Shown here piece after piece: positions 43,885 through 54,841 of a stretch of 64,000 bases of DNA. The notes below the pieces were generated by a model. It ran no database searches and had not been told where the DNA came from. It saw nothing but the letters and a program-made list of their open reading frames with translations. Each line of letters begins with the position of its first letter. Within the stretch, counting starts at the first letter, position 1. The DNA comes from Diatrype stigma. Lineage: Eukaryota; Ascomycota; Sordariomycetes; Xylariales; Diatrypaceae. Made by a program: the position numbers and the translations under genes. The stretch covers positions 372,001 to 436,000 of the forward strand of contig JAKJXP020000006.1 in NCBI GenBank assembly GCA_022225965.2. Direction: 5' to 3'.

Positions 43885-45253
43885 ATGCCTAAGAGCATTT
43901 GTCGAGACGGATTTGAGTTCACCCGTGGCCGATTCGTGGTCGAGCGCACCGACATCGAGCGAGAAGACCCTGATGAGCTCCGCGACTTGTTCCTCCCTAG
44001 GCTTACCGCAGCGGCAAACCGAAAGTTGGGAAATCGTCACGGCTATTCGAGATGTCAACTGAAGCATTATGGTATCCAGTACGAGTTGTCTGAGTATGGC
44101 GACAACGGTGCTAACCTTATCAAGAAGATGCTCCGCGCTGGGAAGGTGGGTGTCGTATCCGCGACTTAGTATAAAATATAAAAGACTACCACATTAACAT
44201 GGACAGATGGACAAAGTGCCTGATCACATCGAAACCCTGAGGTTGCAAATGTCTGCAGAATGGCATGATCAGCTTACGCTGGAGGAGATGGCGAGTTCGT
44301 ACCCGGAGCATATATTCAAGAAGTCTTTCCTCGACGCAGAGGGTAGGCCCGATCGGACGAAGACCACGAAGGTTCTTGCTGTAACAATACCTGGTAACAG
44401 TAGCTTTCAGAAGAGGAAAGTCCTCGAGGCAGCCCGTAAAGTCAGGGGCTTACACTACAGTGAGGGCTTTACGACCACCGGCTCATCGGACACTCTGTAC
44501 TTTGGATGGACTAGGCTCGCTGTAGTCGACGAGTCCAACGTCCATGAGCAGACAATGAAACGCAAGAACACACAGCAAGCAGATGTACGAAGCCAGAAGC
44601 GCAAATCAATGCATTCGGATTACTTGCGGGGGGCGCAGGCCAAGGGCAACAAGGCTTGCTCGCCTGTCGGGAAATACATCGTGGACTGCCCCGAAATCGA
44701 GAATGGGTTTCCTGAAAATGGGGACTTAACATTGGACTTGTGCGAGTCCGGAAAGCCCGGCATCTTCGAAGCCCACTTCTACTTCGGACCTATCGAGGGC
44801 ATCATGATCTTGAGCCACGAAAAGTCGGCGCTGGACCAGCATTGCTTAGACCTCGAGAAAGATTCGTGCTATGGTGACGATGACGAGGGCGAGGACGATG
44901 GAGATGGCATCGAGAATGATAGCGAAGAGGATGAGGACCACCTTGCAGCAGGTTCGAAAAGGAAGGCGGCCCGTGGCGGTGGAGGTCCGCCAAAGAAGGC
45001 CAAACGCTCTTCTGCGCTACCACTGCAGTTTTTCATGAGAATGAAGGGTAGAGAGACAGGTGAAGGGCAGGTTATGATGGGTGATGCAGCAGAAGGTATC
45101 ATTAAATTCGACAACTCCAGGTACTCTAAGTACGCTAGATTCACAGGGGTGGTGGATATGGAATATGTTGCCGACAATGTGACCTTCATTGCGCGGAGAG
45201 TATGCGGAACACCGCACAAGAATCAGGGGTCGTGGTCAAGCTACTCAGATTGA
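43885..45253 (+). CDS. Uncharacterised acidic, probably nuclear protein, two exons
   Basis: Exons 43885-44145 and 44207-45253 (donor GTGGGT, acceptor CAG) give 435 residues. No known domain was recognised. The N-terminal half looks folded and includes IQYELSEYGDNGANLIKKML. The middle has basic clusters (MKRKN, SQKRKS), then a folded part with IFEAHFYFGPIEGIMILSHE, an acidic run of Asp/Glu around 320-345, and a basic KRKAARGGGGPPKKAKRS tract that looks like a bipartite nuclear signal. The last 80 residues look like a beta-rich domain ending in CGTPHKNQGSWSSYSD. The acidic-plus-NLS layout suggests chromatin or ribosome assembly work, but nothing specific. Confidence 0.65.
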
Positions 45254-45818
45254 ACTCAAGAAGGAGTTCAGCGTTGGGAATAAGCTTAGGACTTTCCTTC
45301 TTCCCCCCTTTCTTTTTCTTGCGCACCTTCAGATCAAATGTTACCCCCATTGCTCATCAAGTACAGTCCAAATGTCATCAAATACACAAAATCAGCTCTC
45401 AGTCCATTCGAAGCCCAACACTTACTCAGGTTGTTTGATTTCGTAGTTGTGACCCCTATTGTTTTATCTTCAACTCTAAACTATTGCTTCAAAGCGGTGA
45501 ATCGGAAGATGTCATCTACAACACTGTTTCTCTTCATGGCTGTGCAGTTCCCGCTCTATGCTTCAGTGCGGCGTCAAGAGGAAGGAAATAGTGTTTTTTA
45601 GATTTGTATTTTGCTAGCTACTCAAGAGTTCAAGCTTTCCAACCCATTTCCCCAACAGGTCCAACTTCCCGAATCATCCCATAACAGTACCTATCCAGCC
45701 CTTCGTAGCAACCAGGTATTTTCGGTAAGGATAACTACTCGAAGAATCAGCAAAACTTCAAGGGATAATCAATGGCAGCGAGAATGCTTACTCCAGCTTG
45801 TTTATGCCAGTCTCTCTT
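45254..45818. other. Convergent intergenic region
   Basis: 3' flanks of the nuclear-type gene and the eight-Cys protein gene; nothing recognised. Confidence 0.4.
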
Positions 45819-46043
45819 CTAGCATCTGCACCAAGGAGCCGGATCTCCAGAAGGCCAGACGCAGCAGCTTGTGCCACATTGTGCGGCGAGCACCCACTGG
45901 TTGCCGTTGCATACAACGATCTCGTTCATGTTGTTGCTGCAGTCGTAGCCCGAGCCGCTGCAAGCTTGGCCGGGGTCTCCAGTGGCGGAAACAGAAGCAG
46001 CCAAGAAGGCAGCAACGACTGAAAAGATGGTAGTGGTCTTCAT
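45819..46043 (-). CDS. Small secreted eight-cysteine protein
   Basis: Single exon of 74 residues. Residues 1-20 form a clean signal peptide (MKTTTIFSVVAAFLAASVSA), leaving a mature protein of about 54 residues with eight Cys in the pattern C-x6-C-x9-C-x10-C-x3-CC-x10-C-x-C. Such density implies four disulfide bonds and extracellular stability. Landmarks are NEIVVCNGNQWVLAAQC and SCCVWPSGD. I do not recognise a named family; effector-like, antimicrobial or hydrophobin-unlike signalling peptides all share this look. Lower chance that an intron near the end alters the last residues. The upstream side is gene-free for more than 1.5 kb. Confidence 0.78.
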   Translation of the reverse strand: MKTTTIFSVVAAFLAASVSATGDPGQACSGSGYDCSNNMNEIVVCNGNQWVLAAQCGTSCCVWPSGDPAPWCRC

Positions 46044-47562
46044 GGTGATGGGTGGTGAGGTTTAGATATATATAGTCAGATGCGGTTGAGGAAGAGAAGG
46101 ATAGAAGGAAGTGGTTGATCTGCTTTCTATTGACTTGGACTCTAGACGGCGGGAATTCAGGTCATATATATATATGTTTCGCTGAGCCGTATTCCCTCCC
46201 TCTTGCCCCTTGTGTCTGATCTTGGTTGCTAGCCATACTGCGAGGAGTAAGACATGATTCGAGCTCGGAAGGGTCGGTTCTAGACCTGACGAAGTCATGC
46301 GATGACATCTAGCCCTCGGCTCATGAGTTATGAGTTCCGAATCCCATGTTCTACTACTCGACTGGTGATATGTGGCTAGCTGCGAATGGAGTGTATTGAA
46401 CGGCTTCATGATACGCTGTCTATGAAACCTAGCTATAATGTCACGCCTACGAATGCTACCAGAGCGAGGGGAGGACGAAATGGGGCACGAATCACGATGA
46501 AAAGCTTCGGATCTCGGCAACCGGAAGTTCCTATAGGGCCACCCGTACTACATCGTCCACGAAAGATCTCATGATAATTCGGCTATAAGGCGCAGCGGGA
46601 GGGTTGAAGCTGACAGCTGCTGCGCCCCGCCTCAAGGGAGGTATGTCGAGGGGACACTTTGAGCTTGAGTTTCAGGCGGGTGGGATAAAGGGCTTTTCCG
46701 TGATTATAGCTAGGTGGACGACTGCACATATAACAGGCCTCTTGATTATATGAGTTGAACACGGATATTTGTTAGGAGTATTGGTAACCTAATACCGATA
46801 CTACATATAGTAGTTACCGTAGCTATCAAGAAAGTCATGCGCAGTTTGGTGTGTATTGGACACATCAGATAATTACACGACTCATTGCATAATTTGGCAA
46901 TTTCAAGTCCCTCGTGCGACTTTTACTTAATAGACTATACTGAACAACCTCACCAACATGCATACTGTCTTCTGTGTATACGTACACATGCAATGACAGA
47001 ACAATTGTACTTAAATCTGATGTCAGCTTCGTATATGTGATAATGCAGTGATATATAGGCAGGCTATGGTATGTCTGGCTAGTTTGCTTATGGAAAATAT
47101 ATATGTGGCACAGAAGCATGTCAGCAGCCTTCAAAGGCTGAAAACTGCGTAGCGGCGTAGCCAATAGGAATCCATCCATCCGATGAAGCATATAGCCTGT
47201 GGCACAAGCTTTCTGGGAGGTCCACGGACAGTAATGCGGCCGCACCATAGTCATAATGGGTGACAAAAGGAACGTGCATTTGTACCTAATGCTGCGCGCA
47301 CAAATGCCCTCTCGAAGCAATTGATACGTCCTGCGCCGGCTGGAAAGCAACTGGACTTAATCCACGAAGCCCTAGTTGGATTCAGGCAACGGATCGGTCG
47401 GATGTCGCGGATTAGTCTAACGAAACCAACAGACTCGTGGCCATGAAGTTGAAGTCATTAAGTTGCTTTCCAGCCTGGTCCTACCACTGCCATGGCAACC
47501 AAACCACCTGCAAGACTTTCCAATAAAACTACAACTAACCGACTAATCTTCCAACAATTCAA
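46044..47562. other. Gene-empty region upstream of the eight-Cys gene
   Basis: Includes the promoter of the small secreted protein gene. Frames at 46062-46520 and 46865-47350 (minus) have no motif or splice support. Confidence 0.4.
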
Positions 47563-47792
47563 GCCAGGTTGGTGTAGTGGTTAGCACATTGAATTCTGCC
47601 CAAAAAAACAAAACAAATGGTCAATACACAAAAAGTGAAAGACCTTGGGTTCAATTCCCTGTGGCTGTCCAACTTCGACACCGCAGAATTTGGGTAACTC
47701 TTCCACCCTGTGTGCTACCTCCACAGAACGGCAGAGAACAATGGCAAGAAAAGAAGACCCAGGTTCGATTCCTGGACCAGGCATTATTTTTT
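47563..47792 (+). tRNA. tRNA-like Pol III locus with one A box and two B boxes
   Basis: Positions 47570-47580 (TGGTGTAGTGG) match the tRNA A box exactly and continue as a D-arm. Two perfect B-box cores follow: GTTCAATTC at 47649-47657 and GTTCGATTC at 47763-47771, the second inside a perfect T-arm (CCAGG/CCTGG). The bases at 47563-47569 (GCCAGGT) pair in six of seven positions with 47776-47782 (ACCAGGC), and 47562-47566 pair with 47662-47666 (AGCCA/TGGCT). A run of six T at 47787-47792 would stop Pol III. No clean anticodon arm was found; CTG or TTC in GAATTCTGCC are candidates. It could be a tRNA pseudogene, a tRNA gene with an inserted second 3' half, or a short tRNA-derived SINE. Confidence 0.45.
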
Positions 47793-48733
47793 GTACTATT
47801 TTGTACATGTGAACAAGCAAGGCATTGCACAAAATGCTATCAGGTCCACCTTTTTATATTCCGCATAAGGTTATGTATCTTACCTAAGTCAAAACATTGC
47901 CATGGATTGGTCGTCATAAACATGAAATGGTTAAGAACAAACAGTGGCTGTGAAGCTCCACCAGGTGGTAGGAGCTGAATACCCTATGAATAAAGTGTTC
48001 ACTTACTCCTTTTTGCTCCGTGGACCTCTTCGACCTCTTCGGTGAGATCATATAAGAAGCTTCATCATGACCCCTTCCCATTCAAAGCCACGAACTTAAA
48101 TGGCAGAATGTCGACGAAACTCAGTTTGTTGTTCCCACTACATCCAATAGCCCCCACCAGGAGAAAACTCTCTTTTCTCGACGATACCGCTTTTCTTTTT
48201 CTGATAGTTATGGCATATGGCAACCTCCCGTTCTAACAGACCTTAGAGCCCATATCTTCTTTCATCCTCTGCATATATGCTTACTCGGCAGGCGACTGTA
48301 GTTAAAATCACCTTGCAGCCAAGCAATGATCTTGAGAACCTCTCACGGATAGATGTCGCGGCGTTTAGACGGCCTCCAAAAATATGGTGCCGATAGGGGG
48401 GACAAAAGCTAAGTTGATTAGTTTAGCTTGTCACATAACCAAACTCAAAATGTCAAACAAACATATGTGTCTTTCCCGCACTCTGAAAGGCAAACCGAGT
48501 AGGTATGTTGCGGCTTGCAGCACGGCCAAGCCCAGTTGTTGACATACTTCACCTGCCTTACTTGTCCCACAAGCCTGTCGCTGTAGTCGAAGCAACTTGT
48601 ACCGTTCCGATCAGGCGTTCCCTTCTCGCCATCTTCACTGATCCCTCAAAAGCCTCTGTAGAAGAGGCCATATTCGAGTAGAAAAAGCCAAAGAAAGGAA
48701 GAACAAAAAAGGACAGACAGACAGACAAGAACC
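47793..48733. other. Intergenic region upstream of the acyltransferase
   Basis: No gene recognised; the right end must contain the promoter, with a purine-rich GACAGACAGACA leader before the ATG. Confidence 0.4.
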
Positions 48734-50335
48734 ATGGCTGCCCAACCACGCTGGCTCCGCAGCCTCCTCCAGCTCCTCACGCCCACGCTCCTGCTCAGCC
48801 ACATCCGGCAGGAGTTCCAGCTGAAGGGCTGCCAGCCCGCAAAGCTGCACGGCACGTCGTACCTGGACGGCCTCCGCGGGCTCGCCGCCCTGGCCGTGTT
48901 CGGCCAGCACTACACGGACTACAACCTGAAGTCGCTCCAACAGTGGTTCTTCACCTCCTACTACTCCGCCTCCACCTCCTCCCCCACCTCGCCGCTCCAG
49001 CTCCCCTACGCGCGCATCCTGTACGGCGGGCCCGTGACGCACATCTTCTTCGTCGTCTCGGGGTTCGCGCTCGCGCTCCGGCCGATGGGCGAGCTGCACC
49101 CCGGCGAGGAGGACGAACAAGGGGGAGGAGATCCGCCCCGGTCCCGGTCCCGGCCTGGCCGCTGCCGCTGCCGCTGCCGCGCCATGCTCGCCTCGGCCGC
49201 GATCCGGCGGCCCGTGCGGCTCTGGGGCCCGTGCCTAGCGCTGACGCTGCCGCTGGCGTTCCTGAGCCGGCGCGTCGGCCACTTCCGGCACTACATCGCG
49301 CGCGAGGAGACGCAGTGGCTGCAGGTGCGGCACTGGGGGCGGGACTTCTTCGGGCGCGTGGCCGTGTGGCCGTGGGCGTGGCCGGGGGCCGGCGCGGCCG
49401 ACCCGCTCCCGCGGCCCCGCTACAACGTCCACCTGTGGACCGTCCCCGTCGAGCTGGCCCACTCGTACCTGCTGTTCTTCGTGGTGCTGGTGCTGTCGCG
49501 CCTGCGCCCGCGCCTGCGGGTCCCCTTCGTCGCGGCGGTCATGGCGGGCGCGCTGCACGGCGCCCACTGGACTGCCTTCGAGTTCCTGGCTGGCTGTCTG
49601 CTGGCCGTTTTGCACCTGCGCCAGAATGCGGGGCGGCGGCAACAACAAGGAGGACCATGTTGGCGGTTGTTGGCCAAGGTCGTGCCGGCGACAAGCCTCC
49701 TCGTCATGGGTTTCGTCGCATCATGGCCGACGTACATGATCAAGGCGCCCTGGCCCTACTCGACTCTCGCCCAGTACGTGCCGTCGGCCACCAAGAAGAG
49801 GGAGGAGTCAGAGTTCTGGTTCGCGCTCGCAGCGGCGTCCGTGGTGTGGGGGATGGGCCAGGTGGCCGTCTGCCGCCGGTTCCTCGAGCGGCCGCTGGTC
49901 CAGTACCTGGGCCGCGTCAGCTTCGTCTTCTACATCGTGCAGCACCCGTTCCTGAACCTGTTCCAGGGTCGCCTGATGGGCGAGGCGCCGCGCGAGGCGT
50001 ATACCGACGGCGAAGGCACGGAGTACGGTGCCGAGGCCGGCCATGGGCTGAAGCGCTGGCCGGGCGTGCATACGGGAACCCGCCTCACCTTCACGTGGAT
50101 CCTGGGTTGGGCGATCCTGGTCCCCGTCGAACTCCTGGTATCGGATTATCTCACACGTTTGATCGACTGGCCTTGTGCTAGAGCCGCAAGGTCGATTGAG
50201 AGGTTCATTTGCGATGATACTGGTAGTTGTGCAAATGTTGAAAACGATGCTGAGAAGCGGCTACGGACAGCATCGGGATTGCATAGGAAGGAGGACGAGG
50301 ATGGTACCGAGTCACGTTTCTCTCTCCCGTCATAA
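48734..50335 (+). CDS. Acyltransferase-3 family membrane protein
   Basis: Single exon, 533 residues, ATG in an ACC-ATG context. A multi-pass membrane enzyme of the acyltransferase-3 family, which moves acyl groups onto sugars or other small acceptors. The opening motif YLDGLRGLAALAVFGQHY holds the Arg and the His typical of the family; next come THIFFVVSGFALALRP, a cytosolic loop rich in Arg/Ser/Cys made from GCCGCT repeats, NVHLWTVPVELAHSYLLFF, and LVQYLGRVSFVFYIVQHPFLN near the end. Codon use is extremely GC-rich at third positions until about residue 450, then more balanced. The hydrophilic tail (about 480-533) is lineage-specific. Acceptor substrate unknown. Confidence 0.9.
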   Translation: MAAQPRWLRSLLQLLTPTLLLSHIRQEFQLKGCQPAKLHGTSYLDGLRGLAALAVFGQHYTDYNLKSLQQWFFTSYYSASTSSPTSPLQLPYARILYGGPVTHIFFVVSGFALALRPMGELHPGEEDEQGGGDPPRSRSRPGRCRCRCRAMLASAAIRRPVRLWGPCLALTLPLAFLSRRVGHFRHYIAREETQWLQVRHWGRDFFGRVAVWPWAWPGAGAADPLPRPRYNVHLWTVPVELAHSYLLFFVVLVLSRLRPRLRVPFVAAVMAGALHGAHWTAFEFLAGCLLAVLHLRQNAGRRQQQGGPCWRLLAKVVPATSLLVMGFVASWPTYMIKAPWPYSTLAQYVPSATKKREESEFWFALAAASVVWGMGQVAVCRRFLERPLVQYLGRVSFVFYIVQHPFLNLFQGRLMGEAPREAYTDGEGTEYGAEAGHGLKRWPGVHTGTRLTFTWILGWAILVPVELLVSDYLTRLIDWPCARAARSIERFICDDTGSCANVENDAEKRLRTASGLHRKEDEDGTESRFSLPS

Positions 50336-50839
50336 AGTAAGTACTTCGGATCGCACATCAGCAACCTCATGCAATAGGACAATACTGGTTCGAAAGAGAA
50401 TGGAGCGAAAAGACCTGTATAAAACTGTCACGGGTCTTTCAGCAGTAGTTATAGCTAACTATTGATGACTCCTATTGCCAGTGTGAACCTACCACTCTTC
50501 CCATCTATTGAAACACATCGAGTGTGCATGCTTTCTCCCAAAGCATACCATGATTCTATCACCGTAAAACCCAACTTCCGCCTCGCTTAATCATGCTGTG
50601 ATACCAGCATGCCTGTGTAGTATAAACAACAAACAGTACGCGGATATGAGTAGGAGACTCAAAGCAAGCTTATGGCAGTTCACATCAAGGCTAGCAAGTA
50701 CCCGAATTGCTCGTGCCGAAGTAGGCCTTCTATACCACATGATGGCTTATCAAGGAAGGAAACCCTAATAGGACTCCTGATAACGTTTCGTCCTCCCAGA
50801 TATTAGATGCCTACTTGAAAGATCCGATCCATAAAGGTT
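50336..50839. other. Convergent intergenic region
   Basis: 3' flanks of the acyltransferase and amidoligase genes; nothing recognised. Confidence 0.4.
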
Positions 50840-52222
50840 CTATGGGGTACACGGATGCCTGGGATCGATGCAGTGTTGTTTTTTCGCGTTCTCCCAGGCC
50901 GTCGCCTCCGAGCCCAGGTCGAGTACATCCAGGAGGTCCCGCCAGCGACCGGGCTTCTTGCCGGTGAGCCTACGCACGATCTCGCTCAGCTTCCGCCGGT
51001 ACGGGTCCGACTCCAGGCCGGCCATGGCGAAGATAGCGGCGGCGACCCGGATGCACATCCGGGAGTAGGTCTCGTCGCGAGTCGGGGTGAAGAACCGGAA
51101 CTCGATCGTAGCGGAGTAGGGGCGGCGGTTCCGGTTCCCGTCCCCATCCCCGCCGTCGTGGGAGAGCCCGTCAAATGCGAAGTCGCGAAAGTTGATCGCC
51201 AGGCGCTGCTGGTTCGTCCCAACGATCATCCGGCGCAGGCTAGCGATGTCCGCCGCGTCGAAAACGTGCGCGAGCTGGTAGACCTTGTGGATGTCCTCCC
51301 GGCTTTGCCTCTGCACGAACCGGTGGAGCTCCTGGGGGAGGAGACTGGCGGCCTCGGCGGCATTCTCGACCGCGTACTCGTAGCCGTCGAGCCGCGCTAT
51401 CATGGAGTGGATGGTGATGGGCTTGTGCTGGAAGTCGTCGCGCCGGTCCTGGTTCAGCTCCGTCAGCTCGTAGAGCGTCGGCTCGAGCAGCCAAATGATG
51501 ATGACGAGCTTTTTGGCTGTCTGCAGGTCCAGAGATCCCCGCATCGGGCTCATGTGGATGTGGAGGTCGTAGCTCCTGTTCACCCAGCTGAGTAACTCGT
51601 CCCGGAGCGTCGCGCAGAGCAACGGGATCTCGTAAGAGCCGATCTGCGAGACGTCCCCTCGGAAGACGGGAGTGGCTACTTCGATGGGTGCCCACTCAAA
51701 TTCATTTTTGTCATATACGTCTGCTGGTTTTGGGAGGACGGTCGAGTCAGTCTTGACGGTAAAGCAGTTTGCCCATTCGGGGATACTCTTGTCAAGCTGG
51801 TCTGGCTTGGACAGAAAATGGTATAAGTCGTAGGGCTGCCCGTATTGACCACCCAACGGGTTCCCAATTGTGTAGCATACAGGAAGTCCCTTGTTCTTCA
51901 AGCTCCTGGCTATGGCTAGCTGGGTTGCATTTATATTTTCCATTCTATCGACAGAGATGAATTGGACGTTCTTTCGCTGTCTTCGAAGTTCCTCCAGGCT
52001 ATCGCTCTCCTCGCCTCGCTCCTGCTCCTTGGCTATAAGGTGTCCTAACTCCGACTCAAGATCGAGGAGACATTGACGTTTGAGCTCCGTCCAGTCGCTG
52101 GAATACACCCTTGGATCCTGTTTGGCATCCTGGTTTTGTATATCATTTGGCCGGAGAGGCGGGCAGGCAACTAGGACCTCGTACTCGAGACCAGCAGATA
52201 CTTCCAGGCCAGAGGGCGCCAT
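50840..52222 (-). CDS. Amidoligase-family protein with intact motifs
   Basis: Single exon, 460 residues. Amidoligases are glutamine-synthetase-like ATP-dependent ligases that join carboxyl and amino groups. The expected motifs occur in order: GLEYE at 11-15 (GxExE), FTVKTDSTV then APIEVATPVF at 154-187 (D-x-S and E(V/L)xxP strands), HIHMSP at 221-226 (HxHxx) followed by a long helix, and ATIEFRFF at 371-378 (EFR). Members usually lie in prokaryotic peptide-modification operons; the substrates of fungal copies are unknown. There is no signal peptide, so cytosolic. A loop of about 55 charged residues (39-95) after the first motif is an addition. It is the apparently active counterpart of the degenerate protein at 21338-23470. 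Confidence 0.85.
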   Translation of the reverse strand: MAPSGLEVSAGLEYEVLVACPPLRPNDIQNQDAKQDPRVYSSDWTELKRQCLLDLESELGHLIAKEQERGEESDSLEELRRQRKNVQFISVDRMENINATQLAIARSLKNKGLPVCYTIGNPLGGQYGQPYDLYHFLSKPDQLDKSIPEWANCFTVKTDSTVLPKPADVYDKNEFEWAPIEVATPVFRGDVSQIGSYEIPLLCATLRDELLSWVNRSYDLHIHMSPMRGSLDLQTAKKLVIIIWLLEPTLYELTELNQDRRDDFQHKPITIHSMIARLDGYEYAVENAAEAASLLPQELHRFVQRQSREDIHKVYQLAHVFDAADIASLRRMIVGTNQQRLAINFRDFAFDGLSHDGGDGDGNRNRRPYSATIEFRFFTPTRDETYSRMCIRVAAAIFAMAGLESDPYRRKLSEIVRRLTGKKPGRWRDLLDVLDLGSEATAWENAKKQHCIDPRHPCTP

Positions 52223-52934
52223 CTGGATGATCTACGTTCCGGGGAGCAATGTAGTTGAGTAACAAGTGGTATCTAGGTGTTAGTGTAATGATGGCCCAGG
52301 AAGATCGGGAATAAGGTATTTACTGTTCGACTCAGCCAAAATTCCAACTATCGTTGTGGTGGAGGAAAACTTCTATGTTGGTGTCATGAGGGCAAGGGAC
52401 ACAAGAAACAGCTGGCTGTGGCTGCTGTGGTTGCTTAAGTACATTACCGGCCTCTTCTTCGGGTTCCAGTGGATATTACTTACCCAAGCACCTACCTTCC
52501 AAATTATCAGGACAGATAGGGAGTTTACAGGGACGTGACTGCCTTGGTCACTCTAAAGACTGGGGGTAGCAGCAAACCTTGGAAGGTTTTATCTTTCAAT
52601 CGCAGCAAGAGCGGCTGCCAAAGTAAAATTCAGGGTAATACATGCCTCACCGTAAGGAAAGAGGCACCATGGAGAAGAAAACAGATGAAGTACCTAGTGT
52701 AACCAATTACGTATCCGGGTTTCGTAATTCACACTGTCACTCCAGCAAACATCAAACCCCTCAAGGTATCTGTCTGTTATCATTCTTGTATTTTTATTCC
52801 GCATGCTCAAGTCATTTAATCATCACTAGAAAAAAAAGGTAGACTCAAGATCCATCGCAACACGGCAGGCCAAGCCAGGCCAGACCACATCACGCCATGC
52901 CCCTTCCTCATCCTCACCCACTCATACACACACT
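52223..52934. other. Intergenic region
   Basis: Promoter of the amidoligase gene and 3' flank of the malate synthase gene; nothing else seen. Confidence 0.4.
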
Positions 52935-54841
52935 TCACAGCTTGCTAGCCGGCGCGGCGTTCCCCACGGCCGTGATCTCGTTGTACAGCAGGCTGGTGAG
53001 GAAGTCGGCGTAGTCCTCGCCGGTGACCTGGCCGGCGAAGTACTGGGCGGCGAGGCCGAACTTGTGGGCCTTGGGGTTGGGGGCCCGGGCGGCGAGCTCG
53101 TCGGCCTGCTCCTGGAGCAGGCGCAGCGCGTACGCCTTGTCGACGCGCTTGCCCTCGGCCGTCGTCACGCCGTGGCGCACCCACTGCCAGAGCTGCGAGC
53201 GCGACACCTCGGCCGTGGCCGCGTCCTCCATCAGGTAGTTGATCGGCACGCAGCCGATGCCGCGGATCCACGCCTCCATGTACCCCAGCCCGATGTTGAG
53301 GTTCTTGCGGATCCCGTCCTCGGTAATCTGCCCGGGCACGTTCATGTTGAGCAGGTCGTTGCGCCCGATCTTCACGTCCTCGCGCCGCACGAACAGCTGG
53401 TTCGGCGTCGGCATGTGTTTGTTGAAGATCTCGGTCGCGATGGGCGCGAGCGCCGGGTGGGCCACCCACGTTCTGTATTTCGTGCACATCACGTCAGCTG
53501 ACTGGAATGGTGGAGAGGCGGGGACGAGGAGACAGAGAGAAAAGGACGCCATACCCATCATGGCCAGCGCGCACCTCGCGCAGCTTGTCGGCCCGCACGC
53601 CATCCATCGCCTTGTCGTTGGCCTCCTTGTCATCCTTGATGGGGATCTGGGCGGCCATGCCGCCCATGGCGTGGACGCCACGTTTGTGGCATGTCTGGAT
53701 GAGGAGCTTGACGTAGGCGTCCATGAAAGGAACAGTCATGGTAACAGCAGCGCGGTCGGGCAGGACGAAGTCCGGGTTGTTGCGGAACTTCTTGATGGTA
53801 CTGAAAATGTAGTCCCAGCGGCCGCAGTTGAGCCCGGAGCTGTGGTCGCGCAGCTCGTAGATGATCTCGTCCATCTCAAAGGCAGCCAGGATCGTCTCGA
53901 TCAGGACCGTACCACGGATCGTGCCGCGCGGCAGTCCCACGTGGTCCTGCGCCAGGTTAAACGCGTCGTTCCACAGCCGCGCCTCCAGGTGCGACTCCAT
54001 CTTCGGCAAGTAGAAGTACGGGCCCGTGCCGCGTTTGACGGATTCGTGCGCGTTGTGGAAGAAGTATAAGCCGAAGTCAAATAGCGAGCCCGAGATGGGC
54101 TCCCCGTCCACCGTCACGTGGCGCTCCTCCAGGTGCCACCCCCGCGGCCGCACGATCAGCGCCGGCAGCGTCCGGTCCGTCCGCAGCTTGTACTCCTTGG
54201 GGCCCTGCTTGAAGTCCACCTGCCGCCGCACCGCGTCGTACAGGTTCACCTGGCCGTTGATCATGTTGTCCCACGTTGGGGCGCTCGAGTCTTTTCGCTG
54301 TCATTAGCCACATGGCATCCCTATTTCTTGTTTTCCTCTACTACAGGATAAGGGGCAACGGAGCAAAATAGGGGATAAACAAATCGACATAATATTTCGT
54401 GGGAGAAAGAAGCAGCGAATAGCAAACACATCAAAAGCAGAAAAAAGGATGGAAGAGGAGACAAGGGAATCACATACCCTCAAAGTCCGCCATGTACGTC
54501 CAGACATCCGAGTTGAGGGCGTTGACGACCATCTTGCGGTCGGTGGGGCCCGTGATCTCGACGCGGCGGTCGACGAGCCCCGGAGCGGGCGGGGCGCCTT
54601 TCCAGGTCGGGTTCTCGCGCACGTGGCGCGTCTCGGGCAGGAAGTCGGGCAGGACGCCCCGGTCGATCTCGGCCTGGCGCAGCACGCGCCGCTCCAGCAG
54701 CTGCTTCCGCGTCGTGTTGAACGACCGGTGCAGCAGCGCCAGGAACGCCAGCGCCGGCGGCGTCAGGATTTTCTGCTTGTGCTCCTCCGTCACCGCCCCC
54801 GAGACGGAGACGCCCTGCAGGATCGCGTCTGTCGAGGCCAT
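52935..54841 (-). CDS. Malate synthase, peroxisomal, three exons
   Basis: Condenses glyoxylate and acetyl-CoA to malate in the glyoxylate shunt, needed on acetate, fatty acids or C2 carbon. Exons: 54841-54478, 54290-53555 and 53472-52935, total 545 residues, the usual length. The joins restore [20 protein letters not shown] and RAGHDGTWVAHP. The active-site signature [17 protein letters not shown] is intact, and the last three residues are SKL, the peroxisomal targeting signal PTS1. It corresponds to acuE (Aspergillus) and MLS1 (yeast). Exons 2 and 3 have strong GC bias at third positions. Fumarase, on the same strand 2.2 kb upstream, uses malate, so the pair is metabolically linked although operon-type coupling is not expected. 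Confidence 0.96.

Noticed and set aside
47473..47479. GCCTGGT as a perfect acceptor-stem partner for the second T-arm at 47776-47782
   Set aside because: The bases after it do not form a D-arm, and it lies 300 bases away; chance match.
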